Shown: positions 20,510 to 30,300, counted from the first letter of the stretch. The stretch: 64,000 bases of DNA from Ferrimonas balearica (GCF_019802055.1 NZ_JAHVHW010000006.1:372001-436000), one strand, 5' to 3'. The notes: generated from the sequence alone by a model not told the origin. Made by a program: numbers and translations.

Positions 20510-21415
20510 ATGCCCAATACCGAAGCCCGTAAGGGCACCCTGTACGCCATCAGTGCCTACCTGATGTGGGGCTTCGCGCCGCTCTACTTCAAAGCGATCG
20601 CCTCGGTCGCCCCGGACGAGATCCTGATGCACCGGGTGATCTGGTCCTTTTTCCTGGTCAGTGCCCTGGTCTGGTTTGGTGGTCGGATGGCTGAGGTTCG
20701 CGCCCTGCTGCGTCAGCCTAAAAAGTTGGGAATTCTGACCCTGACCGCACTCTTGGTTGGTGCCAACTGGCTTATCTTCATCTGGGCGGTCGCCAATGAT
20801 CATGTGCTGGACGCCAGCCTAGGTTACTTTATCAACCCCCTGCTCAGTGTCGCATTGGGCATGTTGGTGTTGGGTGAGCGCCTCGGTCGGCTGCAACTTC
20901 TGGCGGTGGGGGTTGCCGCATTCGGTGTGGTGGTGCAGTTGATTCAGTATGGTTCGGTACCCTGGATCTCCCTGGCACTGGCAGGCAGCTTCGGCATCTA
21001 CGGTTTGCTGCGAAAACAGGTGAACCTTCAGGCCAGTACCGGCCTGCTGGTGGAAACCGCCATTCTGCTGCCCCTGGCCCTGGTTTACTGGACCTTGCTC
21101 GACAGCCCGACGTCGGATCTGTCCAGCAACAGCCTCTCTCTTAACCTTCTGCTGTTGGCGGCTGGCATTGTCACCACTCTGCCTCTGCTGGCATTCTCGG
21201 CAGCGGCCATTCGCATCCCCCTTTACCTGCTGGGCATGCTGCAGTACATCGGCCCCAGCATCATGTTTGTAATGGCGCTGAGCCTGTTTGGGGAAACCCT
21301 GTCCGCCCCGCAACTGCTGACCTTCGGCTTTATCTGGTCAGCCCTGCTGCTGCTCTCCTTTGATGGGATCAAAAAAGCCCGACACAAGCGCCGGGCTCTG
21401 AAACAGGCTGCCTGA
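20510..21415 (+). CDS. rarD: EamA-family transporter RarD
   Basis: This 301-residue protein has ten predicted membrane helices in two EamA repeats. The N-terminal GTLYAISAYLMWGFAPLYFK and HRVIWSFFLV segments are characteristic of RarD, first described as a chloramphenicol-sensitivity protein. Its transport substrate is not settled. It ends with a basic tail (KKARHKRRALK). It converges on hemY with a 3-nt gap and no visible terminator. Confidence 0.92.
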   Translation: MPNTEARKGTLYAISAYLMWGFAPLYFKAIASVAPDEILMHRVIWSFFLVSALVWFGGRMAEVRALLRQPKKLGILTLTALLVGANWLIFIWAVANDHVLDASLGYFINPLLSVALGMLVLGERLGRLQLLAVGVAAFGVVVQLIQYGSVPWISLALAGSFGIYGLLRKQVNLQASTGLLVETAILLPLALVYWTLLDSPTSDLSSNSLSLNLLLLAAGIVTTLPLLAFSAAAIRIPLYLLGMLQYIGPSIMFVMALSLFGETLSAPQLLTFGFIWSALLLLSFDGIKKARHKRRALKQAA

Positions 21416-21418
21416 GGC

Positions 21419-22582
21419 TCAACTCAGGCTCAGCAATTGACGGTAGCTGTGCAGCGCGCCTTCGCGCTCGCCCAGTTGCTCCTGCACCTGTGCCAGGGCA
21501 CGGTAGCGACCGGCGGTCGGCGCTTGCTCCACCGCTTTCTGGCGCCACTCCTTGGCCCGGCGCCAGGCTCTATCCTGCTCCGCCAGCGCCGCATAACACT
21601 CGATCAGCGCCAGAGAATCTGACTCGGGGTACTTGCGCTCCAGAATATGGACAACGGACTCCGCCGCATCCTGCGACAGGGCCGGGAGCGGTGCCAACAG
21701 TTCCGGCTGCGGTGCACTCTTATCCAGATGCTCCAGCAACAGCTTGCGCCCCTGGGCCATCTCGCCAAACCGCGCCAGCCCCTGAACGTAGGCCACCAGC
21801 ACCGGTTCCGCGCGTTTCAGGCGGCGCGACAGCCCCTGCCAGCGCTGCTCCAACGCGGGCATGTCCGGACATTGCGCCAGACATGCCACTTCAATCTCTT
21901 CGGGCAGGGCAGCCAGCTCCGACTCAGACAGCACTTTGTGCTTGGTCAACGCGGGCACCAGCCGGGCCAGAGCATCCCAGTCCTGCTGACGACGGTAGAG
22001 ATCCAATGCCAGTTTCAACACCTGAGGCTGCTGTCGCAGCTTGGGATCCAACGCCTCCAGCCCCTGTCGGGCCAGCGCCAGCTCCCCATCATCAATCTGG
22101 TAACGCAGGCGGGTAACCCGAACCGCTTTGTCCGCGCCAGGCAGCTTTTCGGCTTCGGCCAGATGGCGTTCGCAAGCTTCAGGATCGCCGCGGTGATGCG
22201 CCGCCCGCGCAGCCGCCAGGTAGTTGATGACCGGGTATTCTCCAGCCTGAGCCCCCAGAGACATCGATCGCTCAGCCGCATCCCAATCCTGTTGCGCCAG
22301 CGCCAACGCCCCCTGCAGGGTGTGCTTGCGGGAGCGGTTGCGGCGCCAGCGCTTGGGGGAGGCCAGGGTAAAGCCGGTCAGGTTGATCAGCTTGACCACC
22401 AGGTACTCCAGCAGTTGCAGCAGACCAAAGGCCACCAGCAGCACCAGCACCGCCCCAACCACAGAGGTTTCCACCGTGTACTCTCCGATGGCGACCAACA
22501 CGTAGCCCTTGTTCGCCACCAATGTCGGCCCGACCAGCAGGCCAGCCAGCACCAGCACGGCGTAGAACAGAATCCGGATCAT
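21419..22582 (-). CDS. hemY: HemY, TPR-containing inner-membrane protein
   Basis: The 387-residue protein has two N-terminal membrane helices (residues 3-20 and 41-62) followed by helical TPR-like repeats. This is the proteobacterial HemY of the hemCDXY operon, unrelated to the Gram-positive protoporphyrinogen oxidase of the same name. It is thought to assist porphyrin synthesis at the membrane, but its biochemistry is unclear. Its ATG overlaps the hemX stop by 4 nt. Confidence 0.93.
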   Translation of the reverse strand: MIRILFYAVLVLAGLLVGPTLVANKGYVLVAIGEYTVETSVVGAVLVLLVAFGLLQLLEYLVVKLINLTGFTLASPKRWRRNRSRKHTLQGALALAQQDWDAAERSMSLGAQAGEYPVINYLAAARAAHHRGDPEACERHLAEAEKLPGADKAVRVTRLRYQIDDGELALARQGLEALDPKLRQQPQVLKLALDLYRRQQDWDALARLVPALTKHKVLSESELAALPEEIEVACLAQCPDMPALEQRWQGLSRRLKRAEPVLVAYVQGLARFGEMAQGRKLLLEHLDKSAPQPELLAPLPALSQDAAESVVHILERKYPESDSLALIECYAALAEQDRAWRRAKEWRQKAVEQAPTAGRYRALAQVQEQLGEREGALHSYRQLLSLS

Positions 22583-23889
22583 TGCGCCACTCCCTCACGA
22601 CGACCCAGGCGTTCCGACACCAGCTTGGCCAGAGGGTCCGCCACGGTGAAGCGGATCGGTGTGGTCAGCCCAATCTGGGTATCGGACCACTGATCCAACT
22701 GGGCCAGCGCCCCCTGTACAGCGGAGTCATCCAGATTGAAGTAGTCGCTGATCCACAATCTTGCGGTGCTCAGTGCTTCCTTGAAAGCGTCGGTATGGCC
22801 CTGATACAGCGCCAGTTGCGCCTGCATCAGCTTGCCTTTGAGATGCTCACGCAGATACCACTCCTGCTCGGGGGCGAGCAGCGGTTGCACCGCTCCCTGA
22901 CGACGCCGTACCGTGATGAAATCATCGGTCAGGGCGTGCCAGCTCTTGGCCAGGTTGGTGCGCCAGTCACTGACCGTTGTGGACGGCTCACCCCGCTCAG
23001 GGGATTCCACCGCCTCCGGCAGCGTTACGGTGTTCAGCGGCAGGGTATCAATGCGCTTGATCAGAGACTCGATCCCCAGCGAGAGGCCAGCGCGATCAAG
23101 TCGAGGCAGGGCAGACAGGGAGGCCATATCGTCCGCCAGCGCCTGACGCAGTGGCAGCAGGTCATCCTGTCCCAAAGTCTGCAATCGGTTGTCTGCATCT
23201 TTCAGCAGCGCCAGCGCGGTATCCGGATCATGCTCCAGCCACAGTTTTCGGGACGCCATGCGCACCAGGTAATCCGCCTCCGCCAGCATCCAGTCACTGG
23301 GCTGACGCTGGGCGGCCCTGCGTTGAGCTTCCAGCTGTTGCTCACGCAGGGAAACCAGAGCCATCTGGTGATCACTCTGAGCCGACTCACCACGCTCAAT
23401 ACGGCGCTCCAGCGTATCGCTGCGCTGAGCCATCGCCTGCTTCAGCTCCTGCAGCTGCCCAAGCAACAGGGCGTTATCCTGACGCAGTTCCTGCTCCTGT
23501 TGCCACTGCCAACCGACAAAGACCGCAGCACCAATCGCCACCACAAGAGCCAGCAGGCCAACGTACAAGCCACCGTTACCGGAGCCATTGTTGGAGCCGT
23601 TGGCGGAGGAAGAGGGGACGACCGGGATTTCCGCCTTGGCGCTGGGCATCGGTTCAGGATCGGGCTCGGAGGAGGAGGTCACCGGCGGCACCTGGCTCTC
23701 AACAGAGGAGGTGTCCGTTTCCGGCTGTGAAGGGGCCGATTCGACCGGTGGGGTATCAGCCGAATCGGCAGTGTGCACAGGCTTGTCCGCCTGAGACGTG
23801 GACTCTGTAGTCGGCTCGATCGCCGGAGTCTCAACCTGTTCGTCAGGACGGGCCTGGGGATCCCTCGGATCCTTCGGGGTCTTCTCCAT
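22579..23889 (-). CDS. hemX: HemX (uroporphyrinogen-III C-methyltransferase-like membrane protein)
   Basis: The 436-residue protein has a low-complexity acidic and Ser/Pro-rich cytoplasmic N-terminus (1-105), one membrane helix at 107-128 and a coiled coil (about 130-175). A periplasmic helical domain containing DWMLAEADYLVRMA follows. Despite the database name, no methyltransferase motifs are visible. It is part of the hem operon. The proposed ATG lies 47 nt inside the end of hemD; an internal start would remove the overlap but cut the disordered tail. Confidence 0.92.
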   Translation of the reverse strand: MEKTPKDPRDPQARPDEQVETPAIEPTTESTSQADKPVHTADSADTPPVESAPSQPETDTSSVESQVPPVTSSSEPDPEPMPSAKAEIPVVPSSSANGSNNGSGNGGLYVGLLALVVAIGAAVFVGWQWQQEQELRQDNALLLGQLQELKQAMAQRSDTLERRIERGESAQSDHQMALVSLREQQLEAQRRAAQRQPSDWMLAEADYLVRMASRKLWLEHDPDTALALLKDADNRLQTLGQDDLLPLRQALADDMASLSALPRLDRAGLSLGIESLIKRIDTLPLNTVTLPEAVESPERGEPSTTVSDWRTNLAKSWHALTDDFITVRRRQGAVQPLLAPEQEWYLREHLKGKLMQAQLALYQGHTDAFKEALSTARLWISDYFNLDDSAVQGALAQLDQWSDTQIGLTTPIRFTVADPLAKLVSERLGRREGVAQ

Positions 23890-24607
23890 AGTGATTCATA
23901 CTTCCTAGGCAGCGGACAATGGCGTCATCCCCGGCTCCGCCCATTATCTGGATCCGCTGACAGCCGCGCCGCTGCGCCAGCTCAGCCACCCGCTCCACCG
24001 GCACCAACCACAGACACTGCTGCAGCCAGGGGTGATCCGATAAAGGCGTTACTGCAAAGAGGTTTTCAAGGATTTCGCCGCTGGTAGCCAGTATGACGTC
24101 TACCCCGTTTTGACGCCAGCTTTGCACCGTTTCCGCCGACCACTGCGGGCATTCCCGGCGGTAGAGCTCCCAGAACTGCACCTGGTAGCCATCCGCTCGC
24201 AGAGCAGCAGCCATCACAGGTCGTCCGCCTACGCCCCGGACAATCGCAATGCGCTTGCCCGGCAGGCTCTGCCACTGGGGCAACGCCAGCACCCCCTCGG
24301 TGGTCTCCTCACCAAATGGTGGGCAGAACGGCTCGATCCCGCAGCGCCGAAGCGCCGCAGCGGTGCCACCACCAACCGCAAAGTAGGCGATATCAGGCCA
24401 CTGCCCCTGCAGCAGCCGATCCGCATACGCCACAGAGGTCGGAGATACAAAAAAAGCCCCATCCACACAGTCGAGGGGGCTGGGGCCGGCTTCCGGATTG
24501 TCCACCAGGGAGATCATGGGGGCGCTGCTGGTGCGCACCCCCATCGCCGCCAGCCGTTCGGCCAGCGGCGCATTGCGCCCGTCGGGACGGGTCAGCAGCA
24601 GGTGCAT
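23843..24607 (-). CDS. hemD: Uroporphyrinogen-III synthase
   Basis: The 254-residue protein has the two-domain HemD layout: N-terminal LLLTRPDGRN, mid-protein FFVSPTSVAYADRLL and C-terminal DVILATSGEILENL. HemD closes and inverts hydroxymethylbilane to uroporphyrinogen III. Sequence conservation in this family is naturally low, so operon position between hemC and hemX carries much of the weight. It starts 1 nt into the hemC stop. The tail after about residue 240 (EDPEGSEGSPGPS) overlaps hemX. Confidence 0.95.
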   Translation of the reverse strand: MHLLLTRPDGRNAPLAERLAAMGVRTSSAPMISLVDNPEAGPSPLDCVDGAFFVSPTSVAYADRLLQGQWPDIAYFAVGGGTAAALRRCGIEPFCPPFGEETTEGVLALPQWQSLPGKRIAIVRGVGGRPVMAAALRADGYQVQFWELYRRECPQWSAETVQSWRQNGVDVILATSGEILENLFAVTPLSDHPWLQQCLWLVPVERVAELAQRRGCQRIQIMGGAGDDAIVRCLGSMNHYGEDPEGSEGSPGPS

Positions 24608-25539
24608 CAGGCGTCTCCGTACACCCGTTTCAGGATCTCGCCAGCACCCTGGTCCAGCAGGCGCTTAGCCAGCTCGATACCCAGTTGCTCGGCGTCCGCC
24701 ACCGGGCCACGCAGTTCATCATGGATGATCTTGCTGCCATCCGGGTCACCCACCAGGCCACGCAGCCACAGGGTGTCACCTTCGATCACGGAGTAGGCGC
24801 CAATCGGCACCTGACAGCCACCCTCCAGGTGGGTGTTCATTGCGCGCTCGGCTACCACACGAGAGTGGGTCGGCGCGTGGTTCAGTACGCTGATCAGCTC
24901 CAGCAGTTCGGCGTCGTCCAGACGGCACTCGATGCCCACGGCACCCTGGCCGTTGGCGGGCAGGGACTGCTCCGGCTCGATCAAGGCGGTGATGCGCTCT
25001 TCCAGCTCCAGACGCTTCAGGCCTGCGGCAGCCAGAATGATGGCGTCATACTCGCCCGCATCCAGTTTGGACAGACGGGTGCCGACGTTACCGCGCAGAT
25101 CACGTACATCCAGGTCCGGGCGCATGGCGCGCAGCTGGCACTGACGACGCAGAGAGGAGGAGCCTACGATGGCGCCCTGGGGCAGATCATCCAGGTTCTT
25201 GTAGGTGTTGGAGACAAAAGCGTCGCGGGGATCTTCACGCTCACAGATCACCGCCAGACCCAGTCCTTCCGGGAACTCTACCGGCACGTCCTTCATGGAG
25301 TGCACAGCAATGTCGGCCTCGCCATTGAGCATGGCCACTTCCAGCTCCTTCACGAACAGACCCTTACCACCCACTTTGGCCAGTGGCGTGTCCAGAATCC
25401 GATCTCCCTTGGTGGACATCTTCAGCAGAGTAACGGTGAGACCTGGATGAGCCTTCTCCAGCTCGGCCTTGACGAACTCGGCCTGCCACAAGGCCAGCGG
25501 ACTCTTCCGGGTTGCGATACGGATCTCTTTACGGGCCAT
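24607..25539 (-). CDS. hemC: Hydroxymethylbilane synthase (porphobilinogen deaminase)
   Basis: The 310-residue enzyme shows [14 protein letters not shown] near the N-terminus, [25 protein letters not shown] and [11 protein letters not shown]. The Cys in GGCQ carries the dipyrromethane cofactor. It polymerises four porphobilinogens into hydroxymethylbilane. It is the first gene of hemCDXY and divergent from cyaA across 219 bp containing a CRP site, the same arrangement as in E. coli. Confidence 0.98.
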   Translation of the reverse strand: MARKEIRIATRKSPLALWQAEFVKAELEKAHPGLTVTLLKMSTKGDRILDTPLAKVGGKGLFVKELEVAMLNGEADIAVHSMKDVPVEFPEGLGLAVICEREDPRDAFVSNTYKNLDDLPQGAIVGSSSLRRQCQLRAMRPDLDVRDLRGNVGTRLSKLDAGEYDAIILAAAGLKRLELEERITALIEPEQSLPANGQGAVGIECRLDDAELLELISVLNHAPTHSRVVAERAMNTHLEGGCQVPIGAYSVIEGDTLWLRGLVGDPDGSKIIHDELRGPVADAEQLGIELAKRLLDQGAGEILKRVYGDA

Positions 25540-25714
25540 CGAACTTTCCCTTGGCTGTCTGAACTTTGTACCGGTGTTGGTACGCTTGTGGCGGTCATGT
25601 TGCCAGTCTTTAGGGCCACATAAAAGGAATCGGCTCTCACCCTGACCACAAAACCCCCTATCAAGCGAGCAAAAGGGTGAACCAACTCACGCTTTCCTCT
25701 CCAGCAGATAAAAG

Positions 25715-25730
25715 TGTTACCATGGTCACA
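25715..25730. promoter_or_regulatory. CRP-cAMP binding site upstream of cyaA
   Basis: TGTTA-N6-TCACA matches the CRP consensus at 9 of 10 core positions. It sits in a 26-bp near-palindrome from AAAAGTG to CACTTTT (25710-25735). It lies 29 bp before the cyaA start, a position suited to blocking transcription, as in E. coli where cAMP-CRP represses cyaA. Confidence 0.8.
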
Positions 25731-25758
25731 CTTTTCCCAGTTAACTCTCTGAAAGCCG

Positions 25759-28137
25759 TTGCGAGATCTGCAGTCCGACATCGCGCTGAGCGACCAGCTT
25801 AATCAACATCGCCTTTCCCTGGCCCAGCAACAGTTGGGCCAGGCGCGTTTGGGCGCGTTTCATCAGCTGCCCTGGCTGCTGCAGATCAATCACCCGGATC
25901 TCCCCGGTTTTGTGCCCAATGCCCCTGCGGGTTTCCCGATCGAACCACTGCTGCCACGCCCCGCTGACTGGCAGGGGCTGGAGACTGAGCAATATGACCT
26001 GCTTGGTCTCTACACCATGGGCAGTACCGGCACCTTCGGCCAGAGCCCGGATTCGGATCTGGACTGCTGGGTGGTCCACCCGCAAGCGTTGGCTCCAGAC
26101 CGCAGGGAGGCGCTGGCGCGCAAATGCGAAGCGCTGGAAACTCACTTTGCCCAAGCCGGGCTGGAGCTTCATCTCTATCTCATCAGCCCGGACCTTTTGG
26201 TACACGGGCAGCAGGATCAGCTCTCAGCCGAGCACAGTGGCTCCGCCCAGAACTGGCTTCTGCTGGAGGAGTTCTATCGCACCCATATCCGGCTGGCGGG
26301 TTATCCCCTGGCTTGGTGGCCGGGCGCCCCGCAGAACCACCCCGGCTTGCTCAGCCTCGGGCAACTGAGCCATCTGCCCGCCTCCGAGTTCTTTGGTGCG
26401 GCGCTCTGGCAGCTGTTCAAAGGGCTGGATAACCCCCACAAGGCGGGTCTCAAAGTGCTGCTGTTGGAAGCCTACGTGGCGGACTATCCCGACCAGCGCA
26501 TTCTGCGCGACCAACTGTGGTACCGCCTGCGTGCCGGCCACTCCCTGATCGCCCTGGACCCCTACCTGATGCTTTACCAGCGGGTCAGCGACTACCTGGA
26601 AAGGGAGAGCGATCGCCGCCGCCTTACCATGGTGCAGCGCAGCTTCTACCTGAAGTGCGCCCTGCCGTTAAGTCAGCCGGACAGCGTCAACGATTGGCGT
26701 TACCCCACTCTGCGCGCCCTGACGGATCAGTGGCGCTGGACCCGGGAGTTGATCCTCAGCCTGGATCAGGCCCGTCATTGGCATGCGGGTCAGCTGCGCT
26801 GGTGCAATGAGCGGTTGGATCAGTTGATGTTGACCGCCTACCAGCGATTGACCGGGTTCGCCGCGCGTCAGCGCCTGCGCAGCCGCCTCAAGTTTGATGA
26901 GTTGGGGGTGCTGACCCGTAAGCTTTATACCAAGTTTGAGGCGGAGCCCGCCAAGATCCCGCTGCTCAACCCGCTGTGGAGTGGGGACCTGGAGGAAGCG
27001 GCTCTGACGCTGGTGGCGGTAAAGGACAACCCCAGCCACCCCAAAGGCTGGTACCTCTATCGACGCCCCCCTCAGGACAACCAACTTTTTGGGGAGAGCC
27101 CGCTGTATCACGCCGACTCGCGTCTGGCGTGTCTGGCCTGGGCGCTCACCAACGGTCTGATCGGGGAAGCCACCCGAATCCACTGCCACCAGGGCGGTCA
27201 GAGCTGGCACAGCCAGAAGTTGACTGAACTGTGCCAGCGCCTGCGGGGCGTGATCACCCCGCCGGAGCAGCCCTCTCTGGAGGCGTTGCAGTCCCCCTGG
27301 CGTTACACCAAGGTGGTGGTGCTCTCCAATGTTGAGCAGGACCCAACCCTGAGCTGGCATGGCCAGAGCCTGATGCTGGACCTGCAGGGAGCGCCGGTGT
27401 TTGCGGCGGGTCGCCCCAAGCGCAACCTGGTGGGCAGCCTCACCCTGCTGACGGAGAACTCCTGGGGGGAACGCCACTGCTTCCGCTTCGAAGAGGAGGA
27501 GGGGCTGCTGAAACTGATGGCGCAGCTGCTCAGTGGGCTGGATCGTCCCCTGGGCCCACTGCCCATTCAGGTGTATTGCGGTGCCAAACGTCTGCGCCGC
27601 CAGATCGAGGATTCGCTCAGCCACCTGCTGGACAGAGTGCAACGCCTCTATTGCCAGGCCACCGTCGAACGCACCCAGGTCTGGCCCCTGGCGATTGGCC
27701 ACCGCCAATATGGCCTCTTTGTCGACTCTCGCGGCCTGCGCTGGCAGCGACTCGACAAGGCCGAGGCCCTGATGGGCCAGCTCAGGCGTCACGGCATGGT
27801 GGAACTGCCCAAGCCGGATCTGGGGGAGGATCCCTACGCCGGCGCTCCCGCCATTCTTGGTCAATATGCCCGTAAGGGGCTGGTGCAGATTTTTGTCCGG
27901 GAGCGCCCATCGGGGCTGGATATCTACCTGCTGGATGAGCGCAATGAACTGAAGCGCCTGAAAAGTGGCGAACGGGGGCTGGATGGTCTGGTGGAGGAGT
28001 TCAGCCACCTGTACGCGTTTCAGCGCAGTAACCAGCGTGCCACCTTTGGGGCTGGAGGCTGCTTCAACCTGCCCCAGTTTTACCGGCTGGCCCGAACCGA
28101 AGGCGGTGAGTTGATGGTGGAGCCACTGGCGATCTGA
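25759..28137 (+). CDS. cyaA: Class I adenylate cyclase
   Basis: The frame is closed by a TGA at 25750, so the TTG at 25759 is the only start that keeps the conserved N-terminus; E. coli cyaA also starts with TTG. The 792-residue protein has the nucleotidyltransferase signature GSTGTFGQSPDSDLDCW at about 88-104, then EFYRTHIRLAGYP, EFFGAALWQLFKGLD and LTRKLYTKFEA. It ends FNLPQFYRL plus a short tail, lacking the longer Gln/Asp-rich tail of E. coli. It converts ATP to cAMP at the inner face of the membrane. The weak start suggests low expression. Confidence 0.97.
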   Translation: MRDLQSDIALSDQLNQHRLSLAQQQLGQARLGAFHQLPWLLQINHPDLPGFVPNAPAGFPIEPLLPRPADWQGLETEQYDLLGLYTMGSTGTFGQSPDSDLDCWVVHPQALAPDRREALARKCEALETHFAQAGLELHLYLISPDLLVHGQQDQLSAEHSGSAQNWLLLEEFYRTHIRLAGYPLAWWPGAPQNHPGLLSLGQLSHLPASEFFGAALWQLFKGLDNPHKAGLKVLLLEAYVADYPDQRILRDQLWYRLRAGHSLIALDPYLMLYQRVSDYLERESDRRRLTMVQRSFYLKCALPLSQPDSVNDWRYPTLRALTDQWRWTRELILSLDQARHWHAGQLRWCNERLDQLMLTAYQRLTGFAARQRLRSRLKFDELGVLTRKLYTKFEAEPAKIPLLNPLWSGDLEEAALTLVAVKDNPSHPKGWYLYRRPPQDNQLFGESPLYHADSRLACLAWALTNGLIGEATRIHCHQGGQSWHSQKLTELCQRLRGVITPPEQPSLEALQSPWRYTKVVVLSNVEQDPTLSWHGQSLMLDLQGAPVFAAGRPKRNLVGSLTLLTENSWGERHCFRFEEEEGLLKLMAQLLSGLDRPLGPLPIQVYCGAKRLRRQIEDSLSHLLDRVQRLYCQATVERTQVWPLAIGHRQYGLFVDSRGLRWQRLDKAEALMGQLRRHGMVELPKPDLGEDPYAGAPAILGQYARKGLVQIFVRERPSGLDIYLLDERNELKRLKSGERGLDGLVEEFSHLYAFQRSNQRATFGAGGCFNLPQFYRLARTEGGELMVEPLAI

Positions 28138-28184
28138 TCCCGCTGTCGACCCGTACACAGGGTTTTCGCCAGATGAGGTTTACG

Positions 28185-28589
28185 ATGCATCCCCACGCTC
28201 ACTGGCTCGGCGTCGCCGGGCTGACCCCCTTTTGGGGCCTCCCCCTGCTGGCCGGTCTGGGGCTGCTCGGTATCGAGGCGGCGCAAAGCGCCTTCCTCGC
28301 CTACAGTGCGGTGATTCTCTCCTTTCTCGGCGGCATCCATTGGTACGCCAGCGTGATCGCCCGCCCTGAGCCCACTCAAACCTACAGTGCCATGCTGCCC
28401 TCCCTCATCGCCTGGCTTGCCCTGGTGCTGCTGCCCACAGGCTTCGCCCTGGTGGTTCTGGCCCTGAGCTTTGTCACTCTGCTTATCTACGATTTCCGCA
28501 CCCTCTCCCCCCCTCCGGGCTACTGGAACCTGCGTACCACACTGACCACCGTTGCGGTGATTTGCCACGGCTGGATGGCGCTGATCTGA
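28185..28589 (+). CDS. DUF3429-family membrane protein
   Basis: The 134-residue protein has four to five membrane helices with the conserved block FLAYSAVILSFLGGIHWYAS. This matches the DUF3429 family of small bacterial membrane proteins with no assigned role. An ATG four codons upstream is possible, but the one at 28185 has GAGG at a better distance. It follows cyaA by 47 nt and may be read through from it. Confidence 0.8.
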   Translation: MHPHAHWLGVAGLTPFWGLPLLAGLGLLGIEAAQSAFLAYSAVILSFLGGIHWYASVIARPEPTQTYSAMLPSLIAWLALVLLPTGFALVVLALSFVTLLIYDFRTLSPPPGYWNLRTTLTTVAVICHGWMALI

Positions 28590-28655
28590 GAGATGGGGTG
28601 ACGCCCCGGCACCCAGACCCTATGCTGGGATTTTTTGGCAGGGAGCCCTGACGTC

Positions 28656-29714
28656 ATGGTCCGTCACTCGCTTATCGGGTTGGCATTGCTGACCCTGCTC
28701 ACCATTCCGGTCAGAGCCGATAACGCTCAGATCGCCGAACGCATCCTTCACACCTATCAAAGTCAGCTCTATACCCTTCCGGCCACCAAAGCGGGCCACT
28801 TTGGGCTGCGCATGTACCGGCAAAGTGGTGATCCCAAATACGCCGCCGCCATCTGGCAGGATATGGCCCGAGTCGCCAGCACACTGAACCAGACAGCGGA
28901 ACAGTTCCCGACGCCAGCGGCGTTACGAGCGGAAGGTGCGAGGCGCCTTGAACACTACCAGGACAGCGATCCGGAGCGTCGCAAGGCCCGTCAGGCCGCC
29001 ACCGCTCAAAAGCCGGAATACCTGATGCTGGGGGTCGCCCTGCTCGGCGCCATGGCCCGAGCCGATGAGTACGGCCTGAAGCATCGGGAGGATGCCCAAC
29101 TGCGTGCCCTGCTGCGACAGTACGACTTCGCCCACTACAGTGAAGACCCGGCCCTGATACGGGTCTGGGCGGCTCAATTGGCGAATCAGGTCTACTGGCT
29201 GCGCCAGTTGGGTGAGGGGGAGTACGTGGAGGGGTTTGTCCGCCGTTTCCGGGCGGTCTATCCGGACGATCTGGATGCCCAACTGTCAGAGCGAGAGTAC
29301 GGCAATAAGATCTACGGCCTGACCCATCTGATCTTCGCCGCCTCCGGGTACTACCAGTATCAGGTCGATGCCGAAGCGTTTGATTGGATCTACGACTACT
29401 TCCGTCGGGAGATCGACACCATTTTGCGCCGCTGCAAAGAGGACATCATCGCCGAAGTGGGACTGAGCTTTCTGCTGGCGGGGCTGGAGCAGGATCCCGT
29501 GGTTGCCAAGACCCGCGCCGCCATCGCCTCTGCGCTGGACCCGAAAGCAGGGATGATCCCTTCGGTCTCGGGTGGGCTGGATCTCAAGGGAGGAGAGCAC
29601 CGCAATGTGCTGGCCATTATGCTGCTGGACTGGAAAGGCACCCGACCAGGCCCGGATGTTGCCCAACACCCGAAGTGGTTTGCGCCTCTGCCCTTTGGGC
29701 TGGTCGCCAAATAG
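28656..29714 (+). CDS. Exported protein of unknown function (DUF3541-like)
   Basis: The ATG at 28656 follows GGGAG and starts a signal peptide ending near VRA-DNA; the mature protein has about 330 residues. Helix-rich repeats of Tyr and Leu (LRMYRQSGDPKYAAAIW, FAASGYYQYQVDAEAFDWIYDYF) suggest an all-alpha, toroid-like fold. I place it near DUF3541 from memory, without being able to test that. The conserved GGEHRNVLAIMLL near the end could be functional. No role can be given from context. Confidence 0.65.
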   Translation: MVRHSLIGLALLTLLTIPVRADNAQIAERILHTYQSQLYTLPATKAGHFGLRMYRQSGDPKYAAAIWQDMARVASTLNQTAEQFPTPAALRAEGARRLEHYQDSDPERRKARQAATAQKPEYLMLGVALLGAMARADEYGLKHREDAQLRALLRQYDFAHYSEDPALIRVWAAQLANQVYWLRQLGEGEYVEGFVRRFRAVYPDDLDAQLSEREYGNKIYGLTHLIFAASGYYQYQVDAEAFDWIYDYFRREIDTILRRCKEDIIAEVGLSFLLAGLEQDPVVAKTRAAIASALDPKAGMIPSVSGGLDLKGGEHRNVLAIMLLDWKGTRPGPDVAQHPKWFAPLPFGLVAK

Positions 29715-29722
29715 GGCAGAGA

Positions 29723-29749
29723 ACAACGCGGGCGTTATGCCCGCGTTGT
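29723..29749. terminator. Convergent terminator hairpin
   Basis: A perfect 11-bp stem (ACAACGCGGGC / GCCCGCGTTGT) with loop GTTAT lies between the DUF3541-like gene and cyaY, which converge. No long T-run, so termination is plausible but not assured. Confidence 0.6.
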
Positions 29750-29753
29750 GGCC

Positions 29754-30071
29754 TCAGAAGCGGATAACCTCACCGCCCTGCTTGGCGATGGCGCTGGCCA
29801 GGAAGCCATAGAGCTCTTCGCCACTGCGGTCGTCCTTCCACTCACCATCCTCGTAGGAGAAGTGGAAACCACCAAATTTGGTGGCCACCCAAATCTGGCT
29901 CATCGCTTCCTGCTTATTGATGATGATCTGGCTGTCGTCGGCGCACTCCAGCTCCAGAACATTACCGGATTGCTCATAATCCAGGTCCAGTCCGGCGTCG
30001 TCGATGGTTTCAGTGATGCGCTCCAGTACGGCGTCCGCGAGCTGATGATATTGGCTGTGATCCAGGGCCAT
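29754..30071 (-). CDS. cyaY: Frataxin homologue CyaY
   Basis: The 105-residue protein has the frataxin fold signature: acidic helix 1 (ETIDDAGLDLDYEQSG), NVLELECADDSQIIINKQ, and QIWVATKFGGFHF then WKDDRSGEEL. The acidic ridge binds iron and IscS and tunes iron-sulfur cluster assembly. It lies between cyaA and lptM-lysA on the opposite strand, as in enterics. Confidence 0.97.
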   Translation of the reverse strand: MALDHSQYHQLADAVLERITETIDDAGLDLDYEQSGNVLELECADDSQIIINKQEAMSQIWVATKFGGFHFSYEDGEWKDDRSGEELYGFLASAIAKQGGEVIRF

Positions 30072-30143
30072 AGGGGTTGTCTCTTTGCAATTAGCTGTGT
30101 CGATGCGATTATACGACCATCACGAACAAAATCTGCCCCAATC

Positions 30144-30299
30144 ATGCAACGACTTACTCTGGCTCTGCTGTTGCTGCTTGGGCTCTCCGCCTGCGGTCAG
30201 AAAGGTCCGCTCTATCTGCCGGACGAGCCTGACACCAACCAGACCCAAACTCAGCAAAGCCCGGAAACGGCCACCGAAAACCACGACCAAAGGAATTGA
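30144..30299 (+). CDS. lptM: LptM (YifL) outer-membrane lipoprotein
   Basis: This 51-residue lipoprotein has a signal ending in the lipobox LSAC (Cys17). After it comes the family hallmark GQKGPLYLPDEP. LptM mimics LPS to help oxidative maturation of the LptDE translocon. It is 1 nt upstream of the lysA start, matching the lptM-lysA-dapF arrangement of E. coli. The tail is Gln/Thr-rich. Confidence 0.95.
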   Translation: MQRLTLALLLLLGLSACGQKGPLYLPDEPDTNQTQTQQSPETATENHDQRN

Positions 30300-30300
30300 G

